Assembly (NCBI GenBank): GCA_003427395.1 | Contig: BFEA01000067.1 | Coordinates: 1,033,816 to 1,085,804 of the forward strand | DNA length: 51,989 nucleotides | Reading direction: 5' to 3' | Origin: Chara braunii | Taxonomy: Eukaryota; Streptophyta; Charophyceae; Charales; Characeae | In this document: piece by piece, positions 41,270 to 51,989 of the stretch | How positions within the stretch are numbered: position 1 is the stretch's first letter | Layout: the number at the start of each line of letters is the position of its first letter | Program-made: the position numbers and the translations under genes | The notes under the pieces: model-generated | What the model saw: only the letters and a program-made list of their open reading frames with translations | The model's database searches: none | What the model was told of the DNA's origin: nothing

Positions 41270-44200
41270 AATTTTCGGATACTCAGCTCAAGGCAATTAA
41301 GATTTTTTCGATTGAGCCTTCTAGTATTTCTTGTAATCCTCGAAGTCAGCGTCCTCTCCTTCAGCTCTAACAACTAAAGCAGTGGTCAGCACAGCCTTTT
41401 AATAGCGCGAGTTAGCCTCGAAAGTTTTCAACGAGACTCCGTCGACTATATCGTTAGAAAGTTCTCTGGGCTCCCCGACGTCCTTCCTTAGTCTTATTAT
41501 CGCCTCTGTTATTGACTCTCTCCATTATCTGAAAAATGCCTCTCCTTCAAACGGTATCGTGTGAATCTCAATCTTGGCCAATCAAAGTTCGTCGGTCACT
41601 TTTCAGATGACACATATCCTAGCTTCTTTAACCGCCCTTCTAGCAGACTCAGCTTCCTCCTCTTGGCTCAACCTTTCGCGAGCACGCACCAAAGACCCCT
41701 CTATCTTTGCCCCCCCTATGAGCTGATATTGTCTGGCCACTCCTCTGCTACTAGTCATTCCTTTTCTCTCTAGTCCTTCTACGGATCTTTTTTATTCTTC
41801 TAGCGAGAAATTATTCCCTCTAGTTAATTATTATATATCTATCTCTTCCTTGTAGATTAGAGTCAATCCTTCTACCCTCTCTTCAAATGCAAAGAGTCCC
41901 CGTTCATCTGTAGAATCGCACCACTCCTTGTAGCCATCCACTAGCTCCACCACTTGATCGTTTATTGGTTCTAGATATATCTCAATAAGCCATCCCTGCG
42001 ACCATACCATTACGTCATAAATTATCCGCCTTTCAGCTACTACTAACGTTAGCAGCCTCGACCGTTCTCATTCTATCGCTTCTTCGGCTAGACGCCTACA
42101 ACTTCATTCATACAGAGATCTTGTTGACCTTATTCGAATAATCGACGTTATCCTTCCAGCGAAAGACACCCTATTTACTTCCTCCTCATCAGTCACTGCT
42201 CCCGGCATCGCTCTCGGTCTCAGTTCTAGTCTCAGCAGCGCTACTGACCGTCGGCTCACCATCTTTAATCCTTCGTATAAATTATATTATTGCCTCCCAT
42301 CCATTCCTTTGGAGTGCATTCATGCTAGGCTGAGGTTTAGGTATCCCTTCAAAAGGCACTACATCCGTGCTCCTGACATGAATCTCATCATCTCTCTCCA
42401 ATCTCCACTTCTGTTCCAGAACTATCACAACTACCCGTTCCCAACAACTACCACGCCATTTTTTTTTATATTTATCATTTGGCACATAGATCCGCGTGTC
42501 GTACTCGTCAAGATCAATGAAGTAACAGGTCAACACATAAAGACATTCGCCCCCCGACCCGAGCTCCTTCAAATTCTCGTACCTCGCGATTACGTAAACA
42601 AAAACTTCTCTCGAGGCTAACTTGTTTAAGGAATCCAGAAGTCGCTTTTCCTCCTCACTACTCAGTCTCCCAGCCCCTCTGCTTCGCTAAAACCAAGGCT
42701 GGAAGGGAAGGACCCCACTCATCGGATTTAATTTTTTACAGCCCTCAAGATACCTATCAACCTTCCTCCGTCGTCTCTAATCTCATGCTCGCCCTTTATC
42801 CCAAATAGGCATGTGTCAAGATACAACTCGCTTTCTAGCTCACTCAGACAAGCGGCCCCTCTCCTTATTTCAGTCCTCCTAGTTCTGGAACACCTTAACT
42901 TCTACAAATTGCGGTTCCCAACGTACACAGGTCTTCCCAGGTCCACGTCCTCAGGAGTCGGTACAGATCATCGGACATCCTCATATCAAGTTCTCGCCCT
43001 CGCCCCTCCCGAATTATGTTTTCGCCTCCTGGTCTACAGTCTCTTCCCTTGGCCATTCGCGACCCAGTGGCGTAAAACGACCCCGATCACCACTTCTTGC
43101 TCTCCTTCTCTCAATGCTTCATAAGGAACCCGAGGTTTTGACAGTCCCTCAAACGTCATTATCCTTGTACTATAGACGACATCCTTACCTATCGAAAGTA
43201 ATTTATCCTCTCATCTTCCACCACTTCTCTTGCCCTTTCCCAACATCAGCCATAAACGAGGTCGATCTCTCTTTCTATTGGTAAGTAGATCCACACGTCA
43301 TATACCCTAGTTCCGAGGAACCGCACGCTCATCACATAAAGGCGTATCTGCTCCCAGCTGCTATCGACCGACTCGTATGTCTCAACTTCGTACGGAATCG
43401 GTTCTCTCCTTCCTAAAGAACTCAGCGATGCACAAACATCCTCATATTTTTTCTCGGTGGACTGTTTCCTGAGAGGAACTTCTCTCTCCTCACTTCCAAT
43501 TCTTCACTCGAGATCCATTTTCCTTTACTCATCACTAACCTCCCCCACCATCTCGCTCTGAGTACCATATTTATCATAGGCTCCCAGTTGCTGCCATCGA
43601 GGTAACTATCAGGAATAGGCGAGCAAGGGGCAACGTCGTATTCTCTCACCTTTAATCATAGGGTAACCCTCTTCCCTTCTTTTTCCAACTTTCTCTTAGA
43701 GGCATATGCTATCGTCTCAACCCAATTTCGACACCCCCACAATGCGCCTGTCGGCCATCTTCCCTTCCACAAACTTAGTCACTAGTACATAGACCTTTTC
43801 CTTTAATTCAATGTTCACTATGGCAGTGAAATATTTAATCACGTATGGAAAAGGTTCACCCAAAGTTAAGGGAGTCCAGTCTTTCAATAAGGCTTCAATG
43901 GCTGGATCACTAGACGACGGCAATCCCAGTTTACCCCTTATTCCCAAGAGAGTCGACTTGTCAAGAGCTCACTCATTTCTAGTCCTCAAATCCATTCCGG
44001 TCACTGCCCTGACCACGACTCTCTGACACTCGGCTCAGCCTTACCCGAATTCCTGAATCACCCTAATTTATCCTTGGCGAAATCGTGTGAGCCCTCCCAC
44101 TTTCCAAGATTGTTTCTAGCGTCTTTCTACTCAGCTTGGTTTCATTCCTCCTCCCAATATACTTCCTCTTCGTCTTCATAGACCCCTACCTTACGAAACT

Positions 44201-46540
44201 TAAGATGGCTTGTTGGCTATCGAGGGGGTCAAATTCCCAAGTCTTTTATAACTCGGTCAAGTCGGCTATGTAATCAGATAGTTCCTTAATAACTTTGTCA
44301 AGGAAGATCTAAAACTCGCTAGGTTGGTCCTCCGTCGGTGACTCCCCGGGTCCTCTGGGCGAGGCCGATCGGATTACCTCCACCAATTCCAAAGTCGAAT
44401 CCCCAAATCTGGGTCCCGCCTTCCACAACTCGTAATAGACGTGGTGTGTGTCGCTCTTCCACAAGAAATATTCCAGTTTGAGGAAGGACCAGTCGATTCG
44501 GATTAAACGATCTAGTTCCCCAAAAAATTTCTAGCACAAAGACGGGAACTGGAAGTCGCAATGCCTCCTCCAGGTATGGTAAAAACCCGTGCTCAGCCAG
44601 CCTCAAGGAGACAATTATCGACCTGAATCCCTCCCCCCAGCGAAGCTCTTCCTCCTGGGATCTCCCTACCTCTAGGCTTGGCACGATCCCTAGCTTTGGA
44701 TCTTTCCAACTTTGTTCCAGCGCTCTAAGGATAATACTTCCTAGTGCAGAAGTACGGTAGTATAGGAGACCCTTAACTGTTAGTGTGGCCGACCTCGCTA
44801 GTTTCCTTCCCCTCTTGTCGCGATCAAATTCGACCGAAGTCGCAATTAGTAACCAGGCTCCAGACCCTAACAAGACCGACCTCCAAACTTTATCCACTCT
44901 CCCCTGGCCGACTCGTCTGACCGCTTGTCCTGGCAGGGTGACTTTTATCCAATCTTCACCAATAAATTCGGGTTCCTTATACTCGAATTGGCGGAGTTCA
45001 ACGGGGTACTCCTCCCTTCACTGAGACATGTAGTCCTCCACAGCCCCGACGTTTAAAATCCTAGCCCTGCCCATTTCCCTTGCGATCCCCCCCCGACGAA
45101 GTTCAACCCTAATTCAGAAAAAGATCTGCCTCAATTCCCTACGATTAGGTACCGCCCTGTCCAGACAATACGTGGCCAGCCACGCTAGCTCAGCTATCGA
45201 GGCCCTAAAATGGATGGCCTTCCTAAGCGCTCTTACCAACCTTTGATGACTATCGACCTTCACGAAGATCAACTCCGTCAGAAACCTAGGCACTGTTATA
45301 GGTCTGACGATAGTCACTCTAGGGAGCTCCCAATCGTATGCGTATCGAACCGATTATCGAGCTATAGTATCAGATCCTGCCGAAAATTCCCCAAACAATC
45401 GAGATCCGTACCTATGACTGAGAGATATTAGATAGAAGAGTGCTCGACAATGCCTCGCAGTCTCCATCACTAGGAACCTCCACTCATCGGATGATAAATA
45501 TATTATAATGCTCACCTCCACGATAAGTGGCTCACTCTCTCTATCCCTTTTCACATAGGGTCTGGGTTTGCACTCGATCCTCACCCACAGGAAAACTCCT
45601 TCTCTTACTATCAGCCCCTGCTCTCTCGTGGGTCTATACTTGCTTTTCCCTTCCAGCGGTAGGTTTACGACATCAAACAGCCCCTCCTCACGTCTGATTC
45701 AATAAATATCATTCTTAATCAATTGCCAATAGTTCTCTTAACACTCCTTCCCCTGTGCCCACTCTCGGACTGATGAGCTCACAAACCCCCACGATAGGCC
45801 CCCACTGATCGCTCTTATATCCCTCAAAACGTCAACAGGCCTAGGAAAGAACCGCCCTCTAGCGTATCTCTCCCTACCCTCATGTCAAAAAGGAGGATTG
45901 ATCAACGTACCATCATCGTTGGCCTACCACCTTTGCCGCAACCTGGACACGAGTTGGCCAACTCATGTGTCCTAGGGTGGACCGAAGTCACACACGAACG
46001 AAGGGGCGGTATCTCACTCGTGCATCCTCACTTTCCTACCCATGCCTCTACTCGGCGCACATCAGGCATGGTCTCTCCCCGACATGTGTTGTGGTTCAAA
46101 CCCCCCAGCTATCCATCATAATCAACTAGCCTATCTAGTCTCACCCAGCTCCTTGCAGATCCGGGGCGCTTCTCCCCTCCCCTTCAATCCCTTCAGTTCA
46201 TCCCCTGCTCGCAATTTTCTCTCTTGGAATTAGATCAGGGTAGACTGACCAAAGGGTAGGGAAAAATCAGAACAATCTCCCTCGATCACAAGGAAAATGT
46301 TGGAAGAAAAAGCATGAAATCACGAGAATGCAAGAACCAACGGAATTGCGAGAATGCATAAAACCAAGTCTCAACCGAGAACGTCGATCACAGGTCGGTC
46401 ATCTGTCGTCCACTCACTCACGCTCGCACCGCACCTGCACACACCATGAAATGTCTGACGTGAGTGTCAAGCAATAAACACTTGCTCCTAAATCCTCCTC
46501 GCCTCTGCAGTTACAGGCGGACCAAAGTCCCGAGAGGCAG
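41270..46540 (-). pseudogene. Pre-gag region with decayed repeated protein modules
   Basis: Five kilobases between the primer site and gag. On the minus strand, decayed frames share a module. 42610-42300: CLYVLTCYFIDLDEYDTRIY, then CWERVVVIV, then FEGIPKPQPSMNAL. 43400-43090: RLYVMSVRFLGTRVYDVWIY, then CWERAREVV, then FEGLSKPRVPYEAL. 43947-43717: EPFPYVIKYF and KVYVLVTKFVEG. 43649-43422: SNWEPMINMVLRARWW. Frames at 44897-44319 (192 codons), 45317-45114 and 45584-45354 may hold further copies. I recognise no family. Stops and shifts break all modules. Confidence 0.45.
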
Positions 46541-46543
46541 CCT

Positions 46544-46561
46544 TCCCCGGCAACGACACTA
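46544..46561 (-). other. Primer binding site of element B (tRNA-Asp-like)
   Basis: The minus strand reads TAGTGTCGTTGCCGGGGA. The complement of the 3' end of plant tRNA-Asp(GUC) would be TGGCGCCGTTGCCGGGGA: 15 of 18 match and all three differences are transitions. It lies 12 nt inside the LTR edge, slightly further than usual. The tRNA sequence is from memory. Confidence 0.6.
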
Positions 46562-46573
46562 CTCTCGAGCGGT

Positions 46574-49500
46574 TGGATGGTTCTGACGGCACGCCGACCG
46601 AACCCTATGCCTCGCACCGTGTTTGTCACCCACGGGAGGCTCGATCAGGGCTCCTGTAACCTGCAAGGAAACCTGGTTAGTGCAGATCCACACAATGACC
46701 ACTGAAATCCAACGAAGACGCGACAACGAGAAACTCACGAACCAGCACTCAAAAGAAATAATATATGCATTCCCATTTACTCTAGAATAACAGGGTCCAA
46801 TGCACTGTTTCCAGTCCCAGAAGTAGTTCCCACTTTCAGATTAAAAAAATCAATTTGAGTCCCAATTGATCTTACTAATAGTCTAGGTTGGATTCTCCGC
46901 CCAATGGGATGACGCTGGTAACGTGCTCTTCGATCCCAGGGAACCGTACTGGAACTCTCCGTATCAGAGTTGGATTCTCGGGCCCATTAAGGCCACATCT
47001 CGAGGCCGAGTTTTACCATAACTCCCCCCTTACCATCGTCCTTTCCCGGAAGAGTTCCGAAGTGTGCCCCTCGTCACTGCTCGGGAGTCCCCAGCCGTGT
47101 CGTGTCCGAGTTCCCGGTCGACTGTAGCTCCTGTTCAAGCGTCCATTCTGACCCTTGGATAATAAATTCCCTGCTCCGTAGTTCGCGGTTGTAAGTCAAT
47201 AAGTCTTGTCCTATGCTCGCCCCACAGAGTTCCGCCGCCCAGGTATCCCTGTTCGCCCATTCGGTCCACAAATTCCATTGCCAAAACCCCTTAGCTCCAG
47301 TTCAAATCCCGGAAAAGATCCAGTCTGTGCCCCGAAGCTCCTGGCCTTAAGTCTCAATCCTTGTCTCGAGGATCCGGTTCCCGCTCGGGTCGCGTGGTCC
47401 TCAACCAGAACCCTGGACTCGTGTCTCAATGTCCCACTGGTAGTTGTGCCTATGAACCCTATGCGCTCGGAACACATCCCGTTGGCTCGACAATAAAGTA
47501 TCGCAATCCCGTCTAGGATCCTGGTCCGTGCCTCGGCCAAAGGCACACAACATTCCTCGTAGTCTCGTACGGCGTCCCAACTATCCTTCGTCAAAACCCC
47601 GACCTAACCCGATCTCCTGTCGTGGTCCGGTCCTTGTACCGAAGTCTCGGCCCGTCTGCGGTAGTCTCTGCCCGTGCCCCAATATCTCGACATGCGCTTC
47701 AAAGGCCCCGTTCGGCCCGATGTCCCTGTTGGATCCCAAAGGCTTGTGCCGCGTCCAAACTCCCGGTCCGCCTTGTCGAGTCCATGCTCGCGGGTGCAAG
47801 TCGATCCGGCTTTCCGTTGTCGTGCGCTCATACATTTGCGCACGCTGATCCGCTAGGGCGGGTGTCCGGGTGCTCGCACGCACGCTCGTAACTGTGCACT
47901 TGTGCGTGTTGTCACGGTTCTCGTGCACGGTCCCCCTCCTGCTGCGCTCGCGGGTGCGAGCGAGCCTAAATCCCCACCGCGTGGAGCTATGCGAGGGCGC
48001 GCACGGCTGTACGGGCTCGGATCCCGACCGCGCGGGTGTGAGTGCAGGTGCGTGCGCTCATGTCTCGACCGCAGGTTCCACACGCAGGTGTGCGCGATCC
48101 TGCAAACTCCTATCCCGACTGTGTGGGAGCATGTGTAGGTGCGTGGGGGCGGATCTCGCCCCTCGAGTGTGTGCGCAGGTGCGTCCGACCTTGTGTGCCC
48201 CTATCTCGACCGTGCAGATGTGTATGCAGGCGCGCGAGGCTGTGCGCGCTCAAATCTTCGTCGTGCGAGTGTGAGCGCACGTGCGTGCGCTCTGATCCTG
48301 ACTGAGCGAGCGTGTGCGCACGTGCAAGCACGTGCGCGCGACCTTGTACGCCCCTATCTCGACTATGCGGGTGTCGAGCGCTCGTGCGGGCGGGTGTCCA
48401 AACTGCGTGCGCGGGTATCCCGACTGTGCGCGGCTGCTGAGTGCTAGTGCGCTCTTGTGTGTGTGCTTACCTGGTCCGTGCGCCTGTGCGCGTGCATATG
48501 TGTGTGGACGCCTGTGGTTGTCTGCGCCCCTGTGTGCGAGGCTGCGCCCAGCTGCACGATGTGGCGCATCTGGGCACACACCTATGATGCGAGCGTGAAT
48601 GTCCGCACTCGCCCTTTCACGCGTTCATCCTCCCTGTTTCAACGCTTACCGCTTTTGTACGCCCCTTTCGCGTGCTGCTCCCCCGCTGGTACACTTCCCC
48701 TCTCGAGTTCCTCCAGTGCGCTTGCACGCACGCATATCCGAAGTCCCACTACTCTCGATTTCCCCCAGTGCACCTGCACGTGCGCATGTCCGAAGTCCCA
48801 CTCCTCCCGTGCGCCTGTAAGTTCGTATCCGCCAAAAAGCACCGACCTTGAGCCCGGTTGGGCTTTTATCCTTTGTCGAGCTCTCTTCTCGGTGTGCCCC
48901 AGCACCTTCATGTGCTCCGAGGTTGCCGACAAGTTGCAGCGCCCCGATACCACGGCTTTCCCGAGCCTGTACCCGGGCCTGTTTGGGCCTTCGAAGAGTT
49001 TTTCGTGAAAAGGTCTTTTCGTCGGGTACCGGGCCTTTTGCAGCGCCCTGGTACCGGGCCTTCTCCCGAACCTAGGTCCAAGCCTGTGCTCGCGTGGTCC
49101 CTACGCGAACGGTACCGGCCTTATAAAATTCCACAGGGCCTGAACTCCGGGTTTAGTAATTCCATGGCCCGAGGCCCCCTTTCTCCAACCTCAGGCCCGC
49201 AGCGCTTCTTAAAGCCTCACATATAGCCCAAACGCAACGGCCTCGAGGGTGCTCTCATAGTGCTTTTTCCCTTGATTTTGACCCGGCGGTGAATTTTGGT
49301 GTTACTGGCGCTTAACCCGCTCAAAGGTTCGTCTCAAGAGTCGGCGCCCCCCATTGTTTCATTCATTGTCCCGTTCTTAATGTGAGCCAGGTCTTCTTGC
49401 TCTTATCTTTTATCAAGAACCTCCGGCACTCCTCTTGGAGTAGCTGTCCCTTTATGTCTTGGCGATGACATGCCTCAACAGTGTGTGTAACTGTGGCTCA

Positions 49501-49681
49501 CTCAGAGCTCGTGAGTCTGTCTTTTTCCTGATCCCTCTGCCTCGGTACTTGTCGTACGTATCTGACGTCATATCTTTTGACGTCGGTCGAGGGCCCCCTT
49601 GACGAAACCACTGAATCCATTGCTTCTCAATGGTTATCATCAAGGAAGTAAAGGGCGGCGTAAGGCTGGAGCCGCTCGACA
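46574..49681 (-). repeat. 5' LTR of element B (3.1 kb)
   Basis: Homologous to 32567-35587. Ends are TGTCGAGCGGCTCC and AGAACCATCCA on the minus strand. It contains the same GC-rich minisatellite (about 48010-48370) in altered unit number, which accounts for part of the length difference. Confidence 0.9.
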
Positions 49682-49686
49682 CCGGT

Positions 49687-49845
49687 ATCGCCCACCTGCA
49701 GGTCGGGTGGAACCCCCGCATGTTCCCTCGTTGGAGGCTTGAACTCAGGCTGGCTGCTCCGGGGTTTCCCGTCATACTATATTGATAATAAAAAGGCATA
49801 AAAGGTCGTCCCGTCCAGATTTGACAGTTGATTGAATTGGTTGGG
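49687..49845 (+). mobile_element. SINE-like unit S, copy 2 (3' part)
   Basis: The continuation of 32199-32566 beyond element B: ATCGCCCACCTGCAGG, CCCTCGTTGGAGGCTTGAAC, TTGATAATAAAAAGGC, TTTGACAGTTGATTGAATTGG. The last part is the empty site for the MITE at 23041-23192 in copy 1. Confidence 0.7.
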
Positions 49846-49854
49846 CTTAACTCA

Positions 49855-50598
49855 CGAAACGTGAATTTCACTGCGTACAGAGATTTGCCGAGCCTGGGTC
49901 CCATTGTGTTTTCTTTATTTTTTTATATATATTTTTTTAACAAAACTATATTTTTCTCTCAATCTTGTTTGAATATATTTTCTCATTTATCTCATCCTCT
50001 CGGTACTCTATGTATAGTACTGGGGAACACCAACCAAACCTTGAACTCTCCCCACCCCACAGGGTAGGCTGGCACCAGAACATTGAAGCAAGAGCAAGGC
50101 TTGTATCAGCCCCTCATCACCTTGATGCAGCGCGATCAGGCATTGCCGGCGGGGGATTCTTGGCCAATCACTTGCATCTCCCCCTACCCCGCTCCAACCC
50201 CACATTAGCGGTGTCTAATGGCCAGTAACATTGCTGCTTAGCAACCAACAATATTGGCCAAGGTCCTACCAACGCTGGCTTGAGGGTTAGCTGGCAGAAC
50301 ACCAAGCTTGCCCATGCACGTATGTGAGGCCAGTGGGGATTGAACCCACAACCTCCTAAATGCAACTTATGTCCTACCTTGCCACTTGTACGCACCCTCG
50401 TACGAGTACGGACTCGTACTCTTGTACTCGTACGCTACTCGTACGCTAGTGGCCCCGTACGAAATTTTTTTTTTTTAAATCCGGTATTGGTTTTATTTTT
50501 TTTCTCAAATTCTACTAAGAATCTAAAGATGATGCTTAGCCAAATGTTGTTTGGTTTGCGTTGTTGCATCACATAGTTGTTTTTCGGATTTTTTTGAT

Positions 50599-50636
<38 letters not shown>

Positions 50637-51299
50637 TCGGGGGCATACAAGACGTACAGGTTCCCGTACAGGTTCCCGTACAGATCCCGTACAAAAATAA
50701 CCTGTACGTTTTGTACGGGAAGCCCCCGTACGTGTACTCTATGCAACGTAGTTATGTCCCTTACCAATTGAGCTGGCCCGCAGGCCTGGTACTCACGGCA
50801 GTTGCATCCAAAAAAGAACAAGAAAACAAAACAAAAGACGAAGGAAAAAAAAAAACTTACCTAGCGCCATAATAACCATCAGATACATTCCATGAGGTGT
50901 TAGTGTGACTGTGCCCTGAGTGAGAGTGTGACACTCCCAACCTCATGACATGTTGACGTACCGTGAGGGCACGGGTGCGCAACCCATAGTTTGCTTATTC
51001 GGGTGAAGATGGTAGGCAGTTGTTGTTAAACCACCAGTACTTGGCCCAGCTATCGTCCTCGGGCCTTCCACGTTAACGCGCCACCACCGTCGAGGGTCGG
51101 CCAAGGGAAGGCCCGGTCGGTGCTCGAAGGCCGGGCTGCGGTTTCGTCGGCATGAAACAACAAAGAGAACAAAACACGAAAGAAAAAAAAAAAAACTCAA
51201 ATACAAAAACATGAAAAATACAAAAAAAAACGAATCGTAAGAAACAAAAGTCGCGCGAGAGGGAGGAAGGGAGGTTGGGATGGAGGGAGGGGATCTTTT

Positions 51300-51357
<58 letters not shown>

Positions 51358-51471
51358 AGCGCGCGAACGAGGGGGCGAGCGTTTTCGTTCCCTGTTGCGA
51401 AACGGGAACGAATCTTCCCGCTTTCGCATGAAGGTGCATTCCCGCTTCCTAGTTCGGAACGTGAGGGGGGG

Positions 51472-51515
<44 letters not shown>

Positions 51516-51560
51516 GGAGAGGGAGATGAGCGCAAATGCAGGCAGTTGCTGTTAAGTAAG
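49855..51560. repeat. Dispersed repeat R1, copy 2
   Basis: It matches 28320-29830. The order is kept: CCAACCAAACCTTGAACTCT, tRNA-like module, AAACCACCAGTACTTGGCCC at 51029, (TC)n at 51308-51354, a spacer with GTTGCGAAAC, and (GA)n from 51476. A GTAC-rich insertion at 50375-50751 is the main difference. Both copies sit next to unit S or its flank. Confidence 0.65.
50375..50751. mobile_element. GTAC-rich insertion in the tRNA-like module
   Basis: TTATGTCC lies on both sides (50367-50374 and 50752-50759), and ATGCAAC precedes it on both sides as well, so about 15 bp appear duplicated. The insert has some 15 GTAC palindromes in two clusters (50385-50462 and 50658-50738), separated by an AT-rich centre with a T run of more than 30. 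The uninterrupted site is 28875-28905. No frame is seen. It is an unclassified non-autonomous element. Confidence 0.6.
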
Positions 51561-51564
51561 AGCT

Positions 51565-51989
51565 CGTTTTTTTTTCTGCATCCAACCACAAACACAGTCA
51601 GATACACTCACTGTAGTACGGAGCGCAGAAGGAGTTTTGCGCAGATGTGCACACACATGAAGAGAGAGAGAGGGCCCAACGAAAAGATTTCCTATAATTC
51701 AATAATCATTCTATAGTAAAATTACAATCTAAATTTTAAATTTTCATTCCGTCTTTAAAAATGTCATTCCAATTTTAAAATGTTTCATCTTACTAGCAAA
51801 CTTTCATTCCAAGAATAGGGTATCCGTTCTTATTTGCACCGCATGCTAGAGATGGAATGAAAGTCTAGATGAGTTCATGAAATATTTTAATTGGACTATC
51901 ATTCTAAGTAAGGATTTTCAATCATAAATAGGTTAATCCAATCTAAATTAGAAGATATTTGTTGTAGTAGAATGAAAATTTAATTAAAA
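51565..51989. other. AT-rich end of window, no gene seen
   Basis: Low-GC sequence in which TTTCATTCC or TCATTCCAA recurs (for example near 51739, 51764, 51802). No frame, RNA gene or terminal repeat is visible. Confidence 0.4.

Larger units (their letters stand above)
32567..49681 (-). mobile_element. Ty3/gypsy LTR retrotransposon B (17.1 kb)
   Basis: Homologous LTRs (32567-35587 and 46574-49681) enclose minus-strand gag, protease, RT and integrase. CCGGT flanks both ends (32562-32566 and 49682-49686). Both LTRs have TG..CA ends. A purine tract precedes the 3' LTR and a tRNA-Asp-like primer site follows the 5' LTR. Pol has several stops and no RNase H. A 5-kb decayed coding stretch lies between the primer site and gag. 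The element is inserted in SINE-like unit S. Confidence 0.92.

Overview
The window is repeat-dense eukaryotic DNA with no intact host gene that I can defend. LINE fragments with poly(A) tails, Ty3/gypsy LTR elements, tRNA-derived SINE-like units, short terminal-inverted-repeat elements (MITEs) and microsatellites fill almost all of it. The mix suggests a large streptophyte genome. The gypsy coding style and long (TC)n runs around assembly gaps recall the charophyte alga Chara braunii. That species call is inference from remembered protein style, not a database result.

Layout. 1-3.1 kb: LINE 3' ends on both strands and an LTR fragment. 3.1-5.2 kb: purine-rich, hairpin-bearing repeats. 5.2-19.2 kb: gypsy element A (plus strand) with LTRs of about 2.3-2.7 kb, an ORF inside the LTR, gag, an inverted protease-RT-RNase H block on the minus strand, an assembly gap, a PHD-like finger, integrase, and an extra 360-residue acidic ORF before the 3' LTR. 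19.2-22.4 kb: a cluster of about 125-bp MITEs with 3-bp target duplications. 22.6-28.3 kb: a SINE-like unit, a Stowaway-sized MITE, and a solo LTR of family A interrupted by deleted gypsy element C. 28.3-29.8 kb: repeat R1, which carries a tRNA-like SINE module. 31-32.2 kb: a LINE 3' end. 32.6-49.7 kb: gypsy element B (minus strand), 17.1 kb, with 3-kb LTRs, target duplication CCGGT, a tRNA-Asp-like primer site, gag, protease, RT, integrase and a 5-kb decayed coding region upstream of gag. 49.7-51.6 kb: the rest of the SINE that B split, then a second R1 copy.

Every pol gene is broken, so none of these elements looks autonomous. The most unusual signals are (1) the protein-coding stretch inside family A LTRs, whose core changes almost only at synonymous sites between copies; (2) the repeated protein modules upstream of gag in element B; (3) the intact ORF in the envelope position of element A; (4) the inversion of the RT block in A; and (5) three tandem hairpin repeats in the leader of element C.
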